Positions 33,794 to 41,901 of a stretch of 64,000 nucleotides of DNA are shown one piece after another (positions within the stretch are counted from its first letter, which is position 1; each line of letters begins with the position of its first letter). This DNA is from Cupriavidus neocaledonicus. GTDB lineage: Bacteria; Pseudomonadota; Gammaproteobacteria; Burkholderiales; Burkholderiaceae. The translations under genes and the position numbers were made by a program. Below the pieces are notes generated by a model that saw only the letters and a list, made by a program, of their open reading frames with translations, was not told the DNA's origin and did not search any database. The stretch is taken from contig NZ_AQUR01000107.1 of NCBI RefSeq assembly GCF_000372525.1, positions 62,001-126,000 on the forward strand, in the 5' to 3' direction.

Positions 33794-34594
33794 TCACATG
33801 CGGAAGTTCTCGCCCAGATAGACGCGCCGCACGGCGTCATTGGCGATGATGTCTTCAGGCTGGCCCGCGGCCAGCACCGTGCCTTCGCTGATGATGTAGG
33901 CGTGGTCGCAGATGCCTAGGGTCTCGCGCACGTTGTGGTCGGTGATCAGCACGCCGATGTTGCGCGCCTTGAGGAAGCTGACGATGCGCTGGATCTCGCC
34001 GACGGCGATCGGATCCACGCCGGCGAACGGTTCATCCAGCAGGATGAAGCGCGGCGACGACGCCAGCGCGCGCGCGATTTCCACGCGACGACGCTCGCCG
34101 CCGGACAGCGACAGCGCCGGGTTGTTGCGCAGGTGCGCGATCTGCAGGTCGTCGAGCAGGGCATCGAGGCGGCGCTCGATCTCGGCCTTGGCCAGCGGCT
34201 TGCCCTTGTCGAGCTGCAACTCCAGCACCGCGCGGATGTTTTCCTCGACATTGAGCTTGCGGAACACCGAGGCTTCCTGCGGCAGGTACGACAGCCCCAT
34301 GCGCGCGCGCTCGTGGATCGGCAGGCCGCTGATGTGGTCGCCGTCGAGCACGATGTCGCCTTCATCCAGCGCCACCAGGCCGACGATCATGTAGAACGAC
34401 GTGGTCTTGCCCGCGCCGTTGGGGCCGAGCAACCCGACCACTTCGCCGCTCTTGACGTCGAGCGAGACATCCTTGACCACCGTGCGTGAGCCATAGCGCT
34501 TCTTCAGGTGGCGCACGACCAGCGTGCTGCCACCGGGCAGGACGGCGTTGGCTTCGACGGAAGGCTTGTCGGCGAGGGTGGCGGTATCGGTCAT
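33794..34594 (-). CDS. lptB: LPS export ABC transporter ATP-binding protein LptB
   Basis: A 266-residue ATPase that powers LPS extraction with LptFG. Walker A is GPNGAGKTT, the Q-loop is in LPQEASVFRKL, the signature is LSGGERRRVEIARAL, Walker B is FILLDEPFAGVD, and the LptB-type ITDHNVRETL follows. The ribosome site is not strong. It is 8 bases after lptA and 124 bases before rpoN, on one strand. Confidence 0.96.
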   Translation of the reverse strand: MTDTATLADKPSVEANAVLPGGSTLVVRHLKKRYGSRTVVKDVSLDVKSGEVVGLLGPNGAGKTTSFYMIVGLVALDEGDIVLDGDHISGLPIHERARMGLSYLPQEASVFRKLNVEENIRAVLELQLDKGKPLAKAEIERRLDALLDDLQIAHLRNNPALSLSGGERRRVEIARALASSPRFILLDEPFAGVDPIAVGEIQRIVSFLKARNIGVLITDHNVRETLGICDHAYIISEGTVLAAGQPEDIIANDAVRRVYLGENFRM

Positions 34595-34602
34595 GGGTAC
34601 GG

Positions 34603-35247
34603 TCAGGGTTTGTTGGCGGGCGCGGGCGCCGACTTCAGGTCCAGCGGCGAGCCGCCGGCGGTGCCGGACTTCTGGTCCTGGCGCGGCGACAGCACCGCGC
34701 GCACGCGGCCCGACGGATTGGCGGCGGCGGCATCGCCGCTGCCGCCGCCCGCCGCGGTATAGAGTTCCTTGCGGCTGTCGTAGGTCAGCACCGCGCCGCG
34801 GATCTCGTCGACCAGCTTGGCGCCCTGCAGCCGCGCCATGCGGGCATTGCCGATCAGTTTGGAGAATTCCTGCTTGCCGTCGTATTCGATGCGATCGCCC
34901 CAGCCGTCGATGTATTCGTCGACGCCTTCGCGCTTCTGGCGGATATAGGCCTGCCTGCCCGGCTTCGAGGTGGCCACGGCGAACTGGTAGCCCTCGGGGT
35001 CGGTGCGCAGCTCGGCGGCGTCGGACTTCAGGATCATGGTGCCCTTGGTCAGCACCACGTTGCCGGTCAGCGTATAGATCTGCTTGACGTCGTCATAGCT
35101 GGCGTTGTCCGCCTCGAGCACCATCGGCTTGTCGCGGTCCGCGCGCTCGGCAAGGGCAGGCTGGGCCAGCAGGCCGAGGGCCATGGCCAGCGCGAGCAGG
35201 GCCGGGGCAGTGCGTCGACGGGACGATGTCGTCAGGGAAGCGGTCAT
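34603..35247 (-). CDS. lptA: LPS transport periplasmic protein LptA
   Basis: A 214-residue periplasmic bridge protein. The signal peptide is 1-33 (ending AQPALA). The OstA/beta-jellyroll domain runs about 40-180 (KPMVLEADNASYDD, GNVVLTKGTMILKSDAAEL). A low-complexity Gly/Ala/Pro tail ends the protein. The start at 35247 was chosen because the signal peptide begins there; the longer in-frame start at 35421 overlaps lptC. It lies between lptC and lptB. Confidence 0.94.
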   Translation of the reverse strand: MTASLTTSSRRRTAPALLALAMALGLLAQPALAERADRDKPMVLEADNASYDDVKQIYTLTGNVVLTKGTMILKSDAAELRTDPEGYQFAVATSKPGRQAYIRQKREGVDEYIDGWGDRIEYDGKQEFSKLIGNARMARLQGAKLVDEIRGAVLTYDSRKELYTAAGGGSGDAAAANPSGRVRAVLSPRQDQKSGTAGGSPLDLKSAPAPANKP

Positions 35248-35365
35248 GTTGGCAGGGTTGCTTGAGGGCGTCTGGATGCGTGGTGGTGCGGTTTGCGCGG
35301 ACTTCGGCGCGCGCTGCGGGGCGGTGCCGGCCGGCACCGCGGGCGCCGCCGCGCCGGACCGGGAG

Positions 35366-35995
35366 TCAGGACCCTGGCGCACGGCCCGGCGACGGGCCGG
35401 TAATGATGGTGCCGCGCACATTGCCGAGCAATTGTACTTCGCGGGTGACGTTGTTGAAGATCAGTCCGTTGGCGGTCATGACCGACGGTCCGCGCGTCAG
35501 CTTGACGGGCTTGTCGGTCTTGACGATGTCGTCATTGACCAGCAGCTGGAAATAGCTCGATGCCGCGGTCAGCTGCGGATCCTTGGACGGATCCTTGCCC
35601 TGCTGGCGCAGTACGTAGCCGTTGCCGTACAGGTCAATCACCGTGCCTTCGGCGTTCATGCGGCCGGTGTCGGCGCGCGCCGTCACCGGCGGGCGGTCCG
35701 GCTCATAGGCGCGCATCGCGGGGCGGGTGACCTCGTAGGTCTGGTCGTCCTCGAAATGGACCATGCGCTCGCCGGTGAAGCGGATCTTGGTGCTGCCGTC
35801 GGGCGCCAGCTCGGTGGCCGAGAAGCGGTCCATGAAGTAATCCGGCTCGTGCTTCTTGGTGATCTGCGCGGCCTGGTCTTCCCTGGGGGAGTTAATCTGG
35901 ACCAGCCAGAACGTGCTGCCCGCCACGATGGCCATCAGCAGCAGCGGCAGCAGCCGCATGACGATGCCGCTGAGGGAGGCGAGGAGTGCCTGCAT
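35366..35995 (-). CDS. lptC: LPS export system protein LptC
   Basis: A 209-residue bitopic inner-membrane protein linking LptBFG to LptA. One membrane helix (about 9-31) is followed by a periplasmic beta-jellyroll (DYFMDRFSATELAPDG, IDLYGNGYVLRQQG). The gene begins 46 bases after the kdsD stop and ends 118 bases before lptA. In many relatives a kdsC phosphatase gene stands between kdsD and lptC; none is present here. Confidence 0.93.
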   Translation of the reverse strand: MQALLASLSGIVMRLLPLLLMAIVAGSTFWLVQINSPREDQAAQITKKHEPDYFMDRFSATELAPDGSTKIRFTGERMVHFEDDQTYEVTRPAMRAYEPDRPPVTARADTGRMNAEGTVIDLYGNGYVLRQQGKDPSKDPQLTAASSYFQLLVNDDIVKTDKPVKLTRGPSVMTANGLIFNNVTREVQLLGNVRGTIITGPSPGRAPGS

Positions 35996-36041
35996 GGTGT
36001 CCTTGGCGTTGTGCTGCTTGTGCAGTCAGTGTCGCGCCCGC

Positions 36042-37025
36042 TCAGATGACCTTGGCGCGGGTCAGGTCGTGGATATGCAGCGCGCCGGTCAGGCGCCCTT
36101 CGTCGTCCACCACCAGCAGCTGGTTGATGCGGTTGGCCTCCATCACCTGCACGGCCTCCACCGCGAGCTGGTCCTGGTTGACCACGTGCGGGTTGCGGTG
36201 CATGACCTCGCCGATCGGCACGGTCTTCCAGTCGCGCGGGGTTTCCAGCAGGCGGCGCAGGTCGCCGTCGGTGAACACGCCGATGGCGCGTCCGTCGGTA
36301 TCCACCACCGCGGTCATGGCCATGCCCTTGCGCGTGATTTCCATCAGCGCCTGGGCCAGCGGCGTGCTTTCGCGCACCTGGGGCACGGCATTGCCGGTGC
36401 GCATCACGTCGCGCACATGGGTCAGCAGCTTGCGCCCGAGCGCGCCGCCGGGGTGCGAGCGGGCAAAATCTTCCTCGCCGAAGCCGCGCGCGTCGAGCAC
36501 CGCCACCGCGAGCGCGTCGCCCAGCGCCAGCGCGGCGGTGGTGCTGGCGGTCGGTGCCAGGTTGAGCGGGCACGCTTCCTTCTCGACCGCCGCGTCCAGG
36601 TGTACGTCGGCCAGCCTGGCGAGGTTGGAGTCGGGGTTGCCGGTGACCGAGATCAGGCGCGCGCCGATGCGCTTGACGATCGGGATGATCGACAGCAGCT
36701 CGCCGGTCTCGCCGGAATTGGAGAAGGCAATCAGCACGTCGTCGCGCGTGACCATGCCGAGGTCGCCGTGGCTGGCTTCGGCGGGGTGCACGAAGAACGC
36801 GGGGGTGCCGGTCGAGGCCAGCGTGGCCGCGACCTTGCGGCCGATATGGCCGGACTTGCCGATGCCGGAAACGACCACGCGCCCGGTGCACTGCAGGATC
36901 AGCTGCACCGCATGGGCAAAGTCGCCGTTCAGGCGGCCGGAAAGTGCGGAAACCGCATCGGCTTCGGTCTGGAGCGTGTCGCGGGCGAGCCGGAGTGCTC
37001 GATCCGCATCGAAATTAGCTATCAT
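36042..37025 (-). CDS. kdsD: Arabinose-5-phosphate isomerase KdsD (KpsF/GutQ family)
   Basis: A 327-residue enzyme making D-arabinose 5-phosphate for KDO. The N-terminal SIS domain (about 35-170) has VVVSGIGKSGHIGRK and SNSGETGELL. The PTASTTAALALGDALAVA signature follows, then two CBS domains (about 205-327). The start at 37025 (MIANFDADR) is preferred to 37058. It is divergent from the CPA2 antiporter gene with a 143-base gap. Confidence 0.95.
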   Translation of the reverse strand: MIANFDADRALRLARDTLQTEADAVSALSGRLNGDFAHAVQLILQCTGRVVVSGIGKSGHIGRKVAATLASTGTPAFFVHPAEASHGDLGMVTRDDVLIAFSNSGETGELLSIIPIVKRIGARLISVTGNPDSNLARLADVHLDAAVEKEACPLNLAPTASTTAALALGDALAVAVLDARGFGEEDFARSHPGGALGRKLLTHVRDVMRTGNAVPQVRESTPLAQALMEITRKGMAMTAVVDTDGRAIGVFTDGDLRRLLETPRDWKTVPIGEVMHRNPHVVNQDQLAVEAVQVMEANRINQLLVVDDEGRLTGALHIHDLTRAKVI

Positions 37026-37168
37026 GGCGACGAAGTATACCAACGAATGCGAACGCACCTGGGCCGAGCCGTGGCGCGCGTCGCGTTCGCCCGTGCTCGC
37101 CGTATTTCCGCCGGCAGGGTGCCCGTGCCGGCTCGGCCGCGCGCCTTGCCGGTCACCCTGACCGCCTG

Positions 37169-39148
37169 ATGCATTCTCCGCTGGAACTGACCCTGGTGCT
37201 GCTGGCCGCCGCCGTGTTCGGCGTGGTCGCGTTCCGCATGCTGCAGCTGCCGCCGATGCTGGGCTACCTGGCCGTCGGCATCCTGATCGGGCCGCATGCG
37301 CTCGGGCTGGCCAGCGACACCGCGCAGACCAAGTACCTTGCCGAATTCGGCGTGGTCTTCCTGATGTTCTCGATCGGGCTGGAATTCAGCCTGGCCAAGC
37401 TGCGCGCGATGAAGCGGCTGGTGTTCGGCCTGGGCGGCTCGCAGGTGGTGCTGTCGATGTTGGCGGTGGTGCCGGCCAGCTGGGCCTTCAACTGGCTGTT
37501 CCCGTTGTCGTGGCAGGCTTCGGTGGCGCTGGGCGGGGCCCTGGCCATGTCTTCCACCGCGATCGTGTCCAAGATGCTGTCCGAGCGCATGGAGCTGGAA
37601 AGCGAGCACGGGCGCAACATCATCAGCATCCTGCTGTTCCAGGACCTGGCGGTGGTGCCGCTGCTGATCGTGATTCCAGCGCTGTCGCGCGATCCGGGCG
37701 ACCTGGCGATGGCGCTCGGCCTGGCCACGCTCAAGATCGTGGTGGCGCTGGGCGCGATCTTCTTCCTGGGCCAGCGCCTGATGAGCCGCTGGTTCCATGT
37801 GGTGGCGGCGCGCCGCTCGCAGGAACTGTTCATGCTGAACCTGCTGCTGGTCACGCTGGGCATGGCGGCGCTGACCGAGCGGCTCGGCCTGTCGATGGCG
37901 CTGGGCGCCTTCATGGCGGGCATGCTGATCTCCGAGACGCCCTACCGCCACCAGGTGGAGGAGGACATCAAGCCGTTCCGCGACGTGCTGCTGGGGCTGT
38001 TCTTCGTCACCATCGGCATGCTGCTCAACATCCGCGTGGTGCTTGACCATATCTGGCTGGTGCTGGCGCTGCTGGTGGTGCCGGTGCTGTTCAAGCTGGT
38101 GCTGATCGCGGCGCTGGCGCGCGTGTTCGGCTCGCGCCAGGGCGTGGCCATCCGCACGGGCCTCGGGCTGGCGCAGGCCGGCGAGTTCGGCTTCGTGCTG
38201 CTGAACCAGATCGACGGCCTGAACCTGGTCGACCCGGTGCTGATCCAGGTGATCCTGGCGTCGATGCTGCTGTCGATGCTGGCGGCACCGTTCCTGATCC
38301 AGTACAGCGACGCCATCGTGCTGCGCTTTGCCGCCAACGAATGGCTGATGCAGTCGCTGAACATGACCCGCATCGCCGCCCAGAGCCTGCAGACCGAGAA
38401 GCACGCCATCATCTGCGGCTTCGGCCGCAGCGGCCAGAACCTGGCGCACATGCTGGAGCGCGAGGGCATCAACTACGTGGCGCTCGACCTGGACCCGGAC
38501 CGCGTGCGCGAAGCCGCCGCCGCGGGCGATACCGTGGTCTACGGCGACGCCGGCCGGCGCGAGGCGCTGATCGCGGCGGGCCTGCACCGCGCCGCCGCGC
38601 TGATCGTGACCTATGCCAACACGCAGTCGGCGCTGAAGGTGCTGCACCATGTGCAGGAACTGGCGCCGGGGCTGCCGGTGATCGTGCGCACGGTCGACGA
38701 TTCCGAGCTCGACACGCTGCAGAAGGCCGGCGCCACCGAGGTGGTGCCCGAGATCATCGAAGGCAGCCTGATGCTGGCCTCGCACGCGCTGGTGCTGCTG
38801 GGCGTGCCGATGCGCCGGGTGGTGCGCGGCGTGCAGCAGGCGCGCGATGCGCGCTACAGCCTGCTGCGCGGCTATTTCCACGGCCGCGACGACGAAGAGG
38901 ACATGGTCGAGCGCGACTCGGTGCGGCTGCATTCGGTGTCGCTCGGGCCGCAATCCACCGCGGTGGGCAGGCGCCTGGGCGTGCTCGGGCTGGAGCGCAT
39001 CGGGGTCGAGGTGACCGCGGTGCGCCGGCGCGGCATCCGCGCCTTCGACCCCGAGCCGGAAACCGTGCTGGAGCCGGGGGATATCGTCGTGCTGCGCGGC
39101 CCGCCCGAGGCGCTGGAGGCCGCCGAGATGCGCATCCTGAACGGCTGA
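37169..39148 (+). CDS. Monovalent cation:proton antiporter-2 (CPA2) family, KefB-like
   Basis: A 659-residue inner-membrane protein with about 12 membrane helices (1-385), including the KefB-type LGGALAMSSTAIVSKML helix. A TrkA-N/RCK NAD-binding domain (about 410-530, with ICGFGRSGQNLA) and a TrkA-C domain (about 575-655) follow. It probably exports K+ in exchange for H+ with ligand control. No kefF- or kefG-type ancillary gene is adjacent, so glutathione gating is not certain. Confidence 0.92.
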   Translation: MHSPLELTLVLLAAAVFGVVAFRMLQLPPMLGYLAVGILIGPHALGLASDTAQTKYLAEFGVVFLMFSIGLEFSLAKLRAMKRLVFGLGGSQVVLSMLAVVPASWAFNWLFPLSWQASVALGGALAMSSTAIVSKMLSERMELESEHGRNIISILLFQDLAVVPLLIVIPALSRDPGDLAMALGLATLKIVVALGAIFFLGQRLMSRWFHVVAARRSQELFMLNLLLVTLGMAALTERLGLSMALGAFMAGMLISETPYRHQVEEDIKPFRDVLLGLFFVTIGMLLNIRVVLDHIWLVLALLVVPVLFKLVLIAALARVFGSRQGVAIRTGLGLAQAGEFGFVLLNQIDGLNLVDPVLIQVILASMLLSMLAAPFLIQYSDAIVLRFAANEWLMQSLNMTRIAAQSLQTEKHAIICGFGRSGQNLAHMLEREGINYVALDLDPDRVREAAAAGDTVVYGDAGRREALIAAGLHRAAALIVTYANTQSALKVLHHVQELAPGLPVIVRTVDDSELDTLQKAGATEVVPEIIEGSLMLASHALVLLGVPMRRVVRGVQQARDARYSLLRGYFHGRDDEEDMVERDSVRLHSVSLGPQSTAVGRRLGVLGLERIGVEVTAVRRRGIRAFDPEPETVLEPGDIVVLRGPPEALEAAEMRILNG

Positions 39149-39174
39149 GCACCCGCACCGGCGCCGCGGCCGGC

Positions 39175-39549
39175 TCAGTGCGGCCGCGGCTCGACCCAGG
39201 ACTCCGGCAGGTTGTCGAGCACCGCGCGCGCATCCAGCGAGCGGATCGGCACGTCGCGATCGGCCGGGATGCGGCCCTCGCCTTGCAGCATCAGGTAGCG
39301 CAGGCAGCACACCCGCAGGAAGGACGAGAAATTGCCCGCCACGGCTTCGCTGCCGCGGTGTTCGGTCAGTTCGTCGTGCAGGCGCGTGATCAGCTGGTTG
39401 ACGGTCATGCCGTCGCGCTGCGCCAGTTCTTCCAGCACTTCCCAGAACAGGCTTTCCAGGCGGATGCTGGTGGCCGCGCCGTGCAGGCGCAGCGAGCGCG
39501 ACTGGCTCTGGTAAGACGCCGGATTGGCGCGGATAAAGATTTCACACAT
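39175..39549 (-). CDS. Ribbon-helix-helix domain protein
   Basis: A 124-residue small protein of the RHH_4 type. The core SIRLESLFWEVLEELAQRD-GMTVNQLITRL (about 35-65) is a beta-strand and two helices, suggesting DNA binding as a dimer. The Cys-rich C-terminal part (FLRVCCLRYLML) is hydrophobic. The start at 39549 begins the conserved MCEIFIRANP; a longer in-frame frame is not plausible. It converges on the CPA2 gene. Targets are unknown. Confidence 0.85.
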   Translation of the reverse strand: MCEIFIRANPASYQSQSRSLRLHGAATSIRLESLFWEVLEELAQRDGMTVNQLITRLHDELTEHRGSEAVAGNFSSFLRVCCLRYLMLQGEGRIPADRDVPIRSLDARAVLDNLPESWVEPRPH

Positions 39550-39647
39550 CAAGGGCTCCCTGGCGGGCGGCGCGGCCGGCAGGCTGGGTTGCATGGCCGG
39601 CCTTGGCAGGCCATGCATCACGCGCGCGGCGCCGCGTGCGGAAAGCA

Positions 39648-40226
39648 CTAATGTACGATCCGCGTGCCCAGCACCGCAAGAAACTGCGCCAGCCAGGCCG
39701 GATGCGCCGGCCAGGCCGGGGCGGTGACGAGGTTGCCGTCGGTGTGGGCCTGGTCGACCGGGATCTCGGCATAGATGCCGCCGGCCAGCTTTACTTCCGG
39801 CGCGCAGGCCGGGTAGGCGGAGCAGGTCTTGCCTTCCAGCACGCCCGCGGCCGCCAGCAGCTGGGCGCCGTGGCACACCGCGGCAATCGGCTTGCCGGCC
39901 TGGGCAAAGTGCCGCACGATCTCCAGCACGCGCGCATTCAGGCGCAGGTATTCGGGGGCGCGCCCGCCGGGGATGACCAGCGCGTCGTAGCCGGCCGGGT
40001 CGATCTCGGCAAAGCTGGCGTTGAGGGTGAAGTTGTGGCCGCGCTTCTCGCTGTAGGTCTGGTCGCCCTCGAAATCATGGATCGCGGTGGCGCAGGCCTC
40101 GCCCGCCCGCTTGTCGGGACAGACGGCATGGACGGTGTGGCCCACCATCTGCAGCGCCTGGAACGGCACCATGGTTTCGTAGTCCTCGGCGTAGTCGCCC
40201 ACCAGCATCAGAATCTTTTTTGCCAT
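39648..40226 (-). CDS. DJ-1/PfpI family protein
   Basis: A 192-residue class-I glutamine amidotransferase-like protein. The nucleophile elbow AAVCHGAQ places Cys118 and His119, and Glu15 (in YAEDYE) can polarise the Cys. Family members act as proteases, glyoxalases or chaperones; the activity here cannot be assigned. The ribosome site GGAGACC lies just before the start at 40226. The gene is divergent from apt. Confidence 0.88.
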   Translation of the reverse strand: MAKKILMLVGDYAEDYETMVPFQALQMVGHTVHAVCPDKRAGEACATAIHDFEGDQTYSEKRGHNFTLNASFAEIDPAGYDALVIPGGRAPEYLRLNARVLEIVRHFAQAGKPIAAVCHGAQLLAAAGVLEGKTCSAYPACAPEVKLAGGIYAEIPVDQAHTDGNLVTAPAWPAHPAWLAQFLAVLGTRIVH

Positions 40227-40345
40227 CGTGGTCTCCTGTATGGTTACGGGTGTCCGGCGGGTGCCGGACGCGGCAAGCCGGCGCGGGCAGCCTGTCCTGC
40301 CGGCAGGGCCATTGTGCTGGGCGCCCCGCGGGCGCGGGTGGTAAT

Positions 40346-40410
40346 GGGTTACCACGCGGGGGTTACCACGCGGGGTTACCACGCCGGCTTACCACGCTGG
40401 GTTAGCGCGT
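40346..40410. repeat. 13-14-base tandem repeats upstream of apt
   Basis: GGGTTACCACGC-type units occur head to tail, with TTACCACG at 40349, 40363, 40376 and 40389 and a degenerate TTAGCGCG at 40402. The period is 14 then 13. The array lies between the DJ-1 gene and apt, about 60-120 bases before the apt start. Confidence 0.9.
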
Positions 40411-40469
40411 CGCCCACATGCCGCCGCCACCGCTTTCTGACCGGCGCGCCGTGCGCCCATCCCGATCCT

Positions 40470-41042
40470 ATGGCAGATTCCATCATCCAGTCCCCCGACC
40501 TCGGCGACGTCACCGGCTACCTGCGCGACCGCATCCGGACCGTGCCGGACTGGCCCCAGCCAGGCGTGATGTTTCGCGACATCACGCCGTTGCTGCAGGA
40601 CCCCAAGACCCTGCGCGTGCTGATCGACGTGTTCGTGCACCGCTATATGGACGCGAAACTGGACCTGGTCGCCGGCATCGATGCGCGCGGCTTTATCCTG
40701 GGCGCGATCGTCGCGTACGAGCTGAACCTGGGCTTCGTGCCGATCCGCAAGAAGGGCAAGCTGCCGTTCCAGACCGTGGCCGAGGAATACGAACTGGAAT
40801 ACGGCAGCGCCACGGTGGAGATCCATGCCGACGCGTGCCGGGCCGGCGACCGGGTGCTGCTGGTCGACGACCTGATCGCCACCGGCGGCACCATGATGGC
40901 CGGGCGCAGGCTGCTGGAGCGCCTGGGCGCGACCGTGGTGGAGGGCGCCGCCATCGTCGACCTGCCCGAGCTGGGCGGATCGAAGCTGCTGCATGGCGCC
41001 GGGCTGCCGCTGTTTACCGTGTGCAAATTCGAGGGGCACTGA
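40470..41042 (+). CDS. apt: Adenine phosphoribosyltransferase
   Basis: A 190-residue purine salvage enzyme making AMP from adenine and PRPP. Conserved features are PGVMFRDITPLLQD, GIDARGFILGA, the KKGKLPF loop and the PRPP site VLLVDDLIATGGT (about 131-143). The start at 40470 (MADSIIQSP) fits the family length, but no Shine-Dalgarno sequence is visible before it. A tandem repeat array lies upstream. Confidence 0.95.
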   Translation: MADSIIQSPDLGDVTGYLRDRIRTVPDWPQPGVMFRDITPLLQDPKTLRVLIDVFVHRYMDAKLDLVAGIDARGFILGAIVAYELNLGFVPIRKKGKLPFQTVAEEYELEYGSATVEIHADACRAGDRVLLVDDLIATGGTMMAGRRLLERLGATVVEGAAIVDLPELGGSKLLHGAGLPLFTVCKFEGH

Positions 41043-41082
41043 GCGATGCGCGCGCAAGCTAAGACCCACGCAAGGAGCGTCC

Positions 41083-41694
41083 ATGCCTGACCTGCTGCTG
41101 TTCCTGCTGACCTCGGTCGCCGTGACCGTGGCCCCGGGGCCCGACAACCTGCAGGTGCTGGCGCGCGGCATGGCGCAGGGCCGGCGCGCGGGCCTGGTGG
41201 CGGCGCTGGGCTTTTCGGTCGGCTGCCTGTTCCATACCGTGATCGCGGCGGTGGGGCTGGCCGCGGTGCTGCGTTCCTCGCCGCTGGCCTTCCAGCTGAT
41301 CAAGTACGCCGGCGCCGCCTACCTGATCTGGATCGGTATCCAGGCGCTGCGTGCGAAGGGCGGGCTGGCGCAGGGTGGCGAGGTCGATGCCGTGCCGCTC
41401 GCGCGGGTGTTCCGCCAGAGCGTGCTGGGCAACATGCTGAACCCCAAGGTGACGCTGTTCTTCCTGGTGTTCCTGCCGCAGTTCGTGCGCACCGATGCCG
41501 CGCATCCCGGCCTGCAGTTCCTGCTGCTGGGCGTGGTCTTCATGCTGCAGACCGCGGTAGTGTTCTCGCTGTTCGGGCTGTGCGCGGGCTGGCTGGGCGC
41601 CTGGCTGCGCCGGCGGCCGGCCACCGGGCGCTGGCTGGACCGCGCTGCCGGGGCCATCTTCGTCGGGCTCGGCATCAAGGTCGCGCTGCCCTGA
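41083..41694 (+). CDS. LysE/RhtB family exporter
   Basis: A 203-residue inner-membrane amino acid exporter with about six helices. The family signature is PGPDNLQVLARGMAQGRRAGL near the N-terminus, and NMLNPKVTLFFLVFLPQF lies in the middle. Ribosome site AAGGAG is 6-7 bases upstream of ATG 41083. It follows apt by 40 bases and may be co-transcribed. The substrate is unknown (probably an amino acid such as homoserine or threonine). Confidence 0.9.
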   Translation: MPDLLLFLLTSVAVTVAPGPDNLQVLARGMAQGRRAGLVAALGFSVGCLFHTVIAAVGLAAVLRSSPLAFQLIKYAGAAYLIWIGIQALRAKGGLAQGGEVDAVPLARVFRQSVLGNMLNPKVTLFFLVFLPQFVRTDAAHPGLQFLLLGVVFMLQTAVVFSLFGLCAGWLGAWLRRRPATGRWLDRAAGAIFVGLGIKVALP

Positions 41695-41901
41695 GCCAGA
41701 CCCTGGCAGCGCCGCCGGCGCTGCGCTGCCGCATCGTCGCGGCGGCTGCCCCGGCGTTGCGATGTTGCCCGCGCCCCGCAGCGCGGGGCCCACGACGTTG
41801 CCGGTGCCGGGGGCCGGGCGCATAATGAGCCCTTGACAATGACACGATGACCGGGCGGAGCCTCCAGTCAGTATTCGGCACCGGTCACGCAAAGGCGCAC
41901 C

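Noticed and set aside
37022..39310. 762-codon minus-strand frame opposite the CPA2 antiporter
   Set aside because: The translation is low-complexity His/Gln/Arg-rich, and the plus strand clearly encodes an antiporter with membrane helices and RCK domain.
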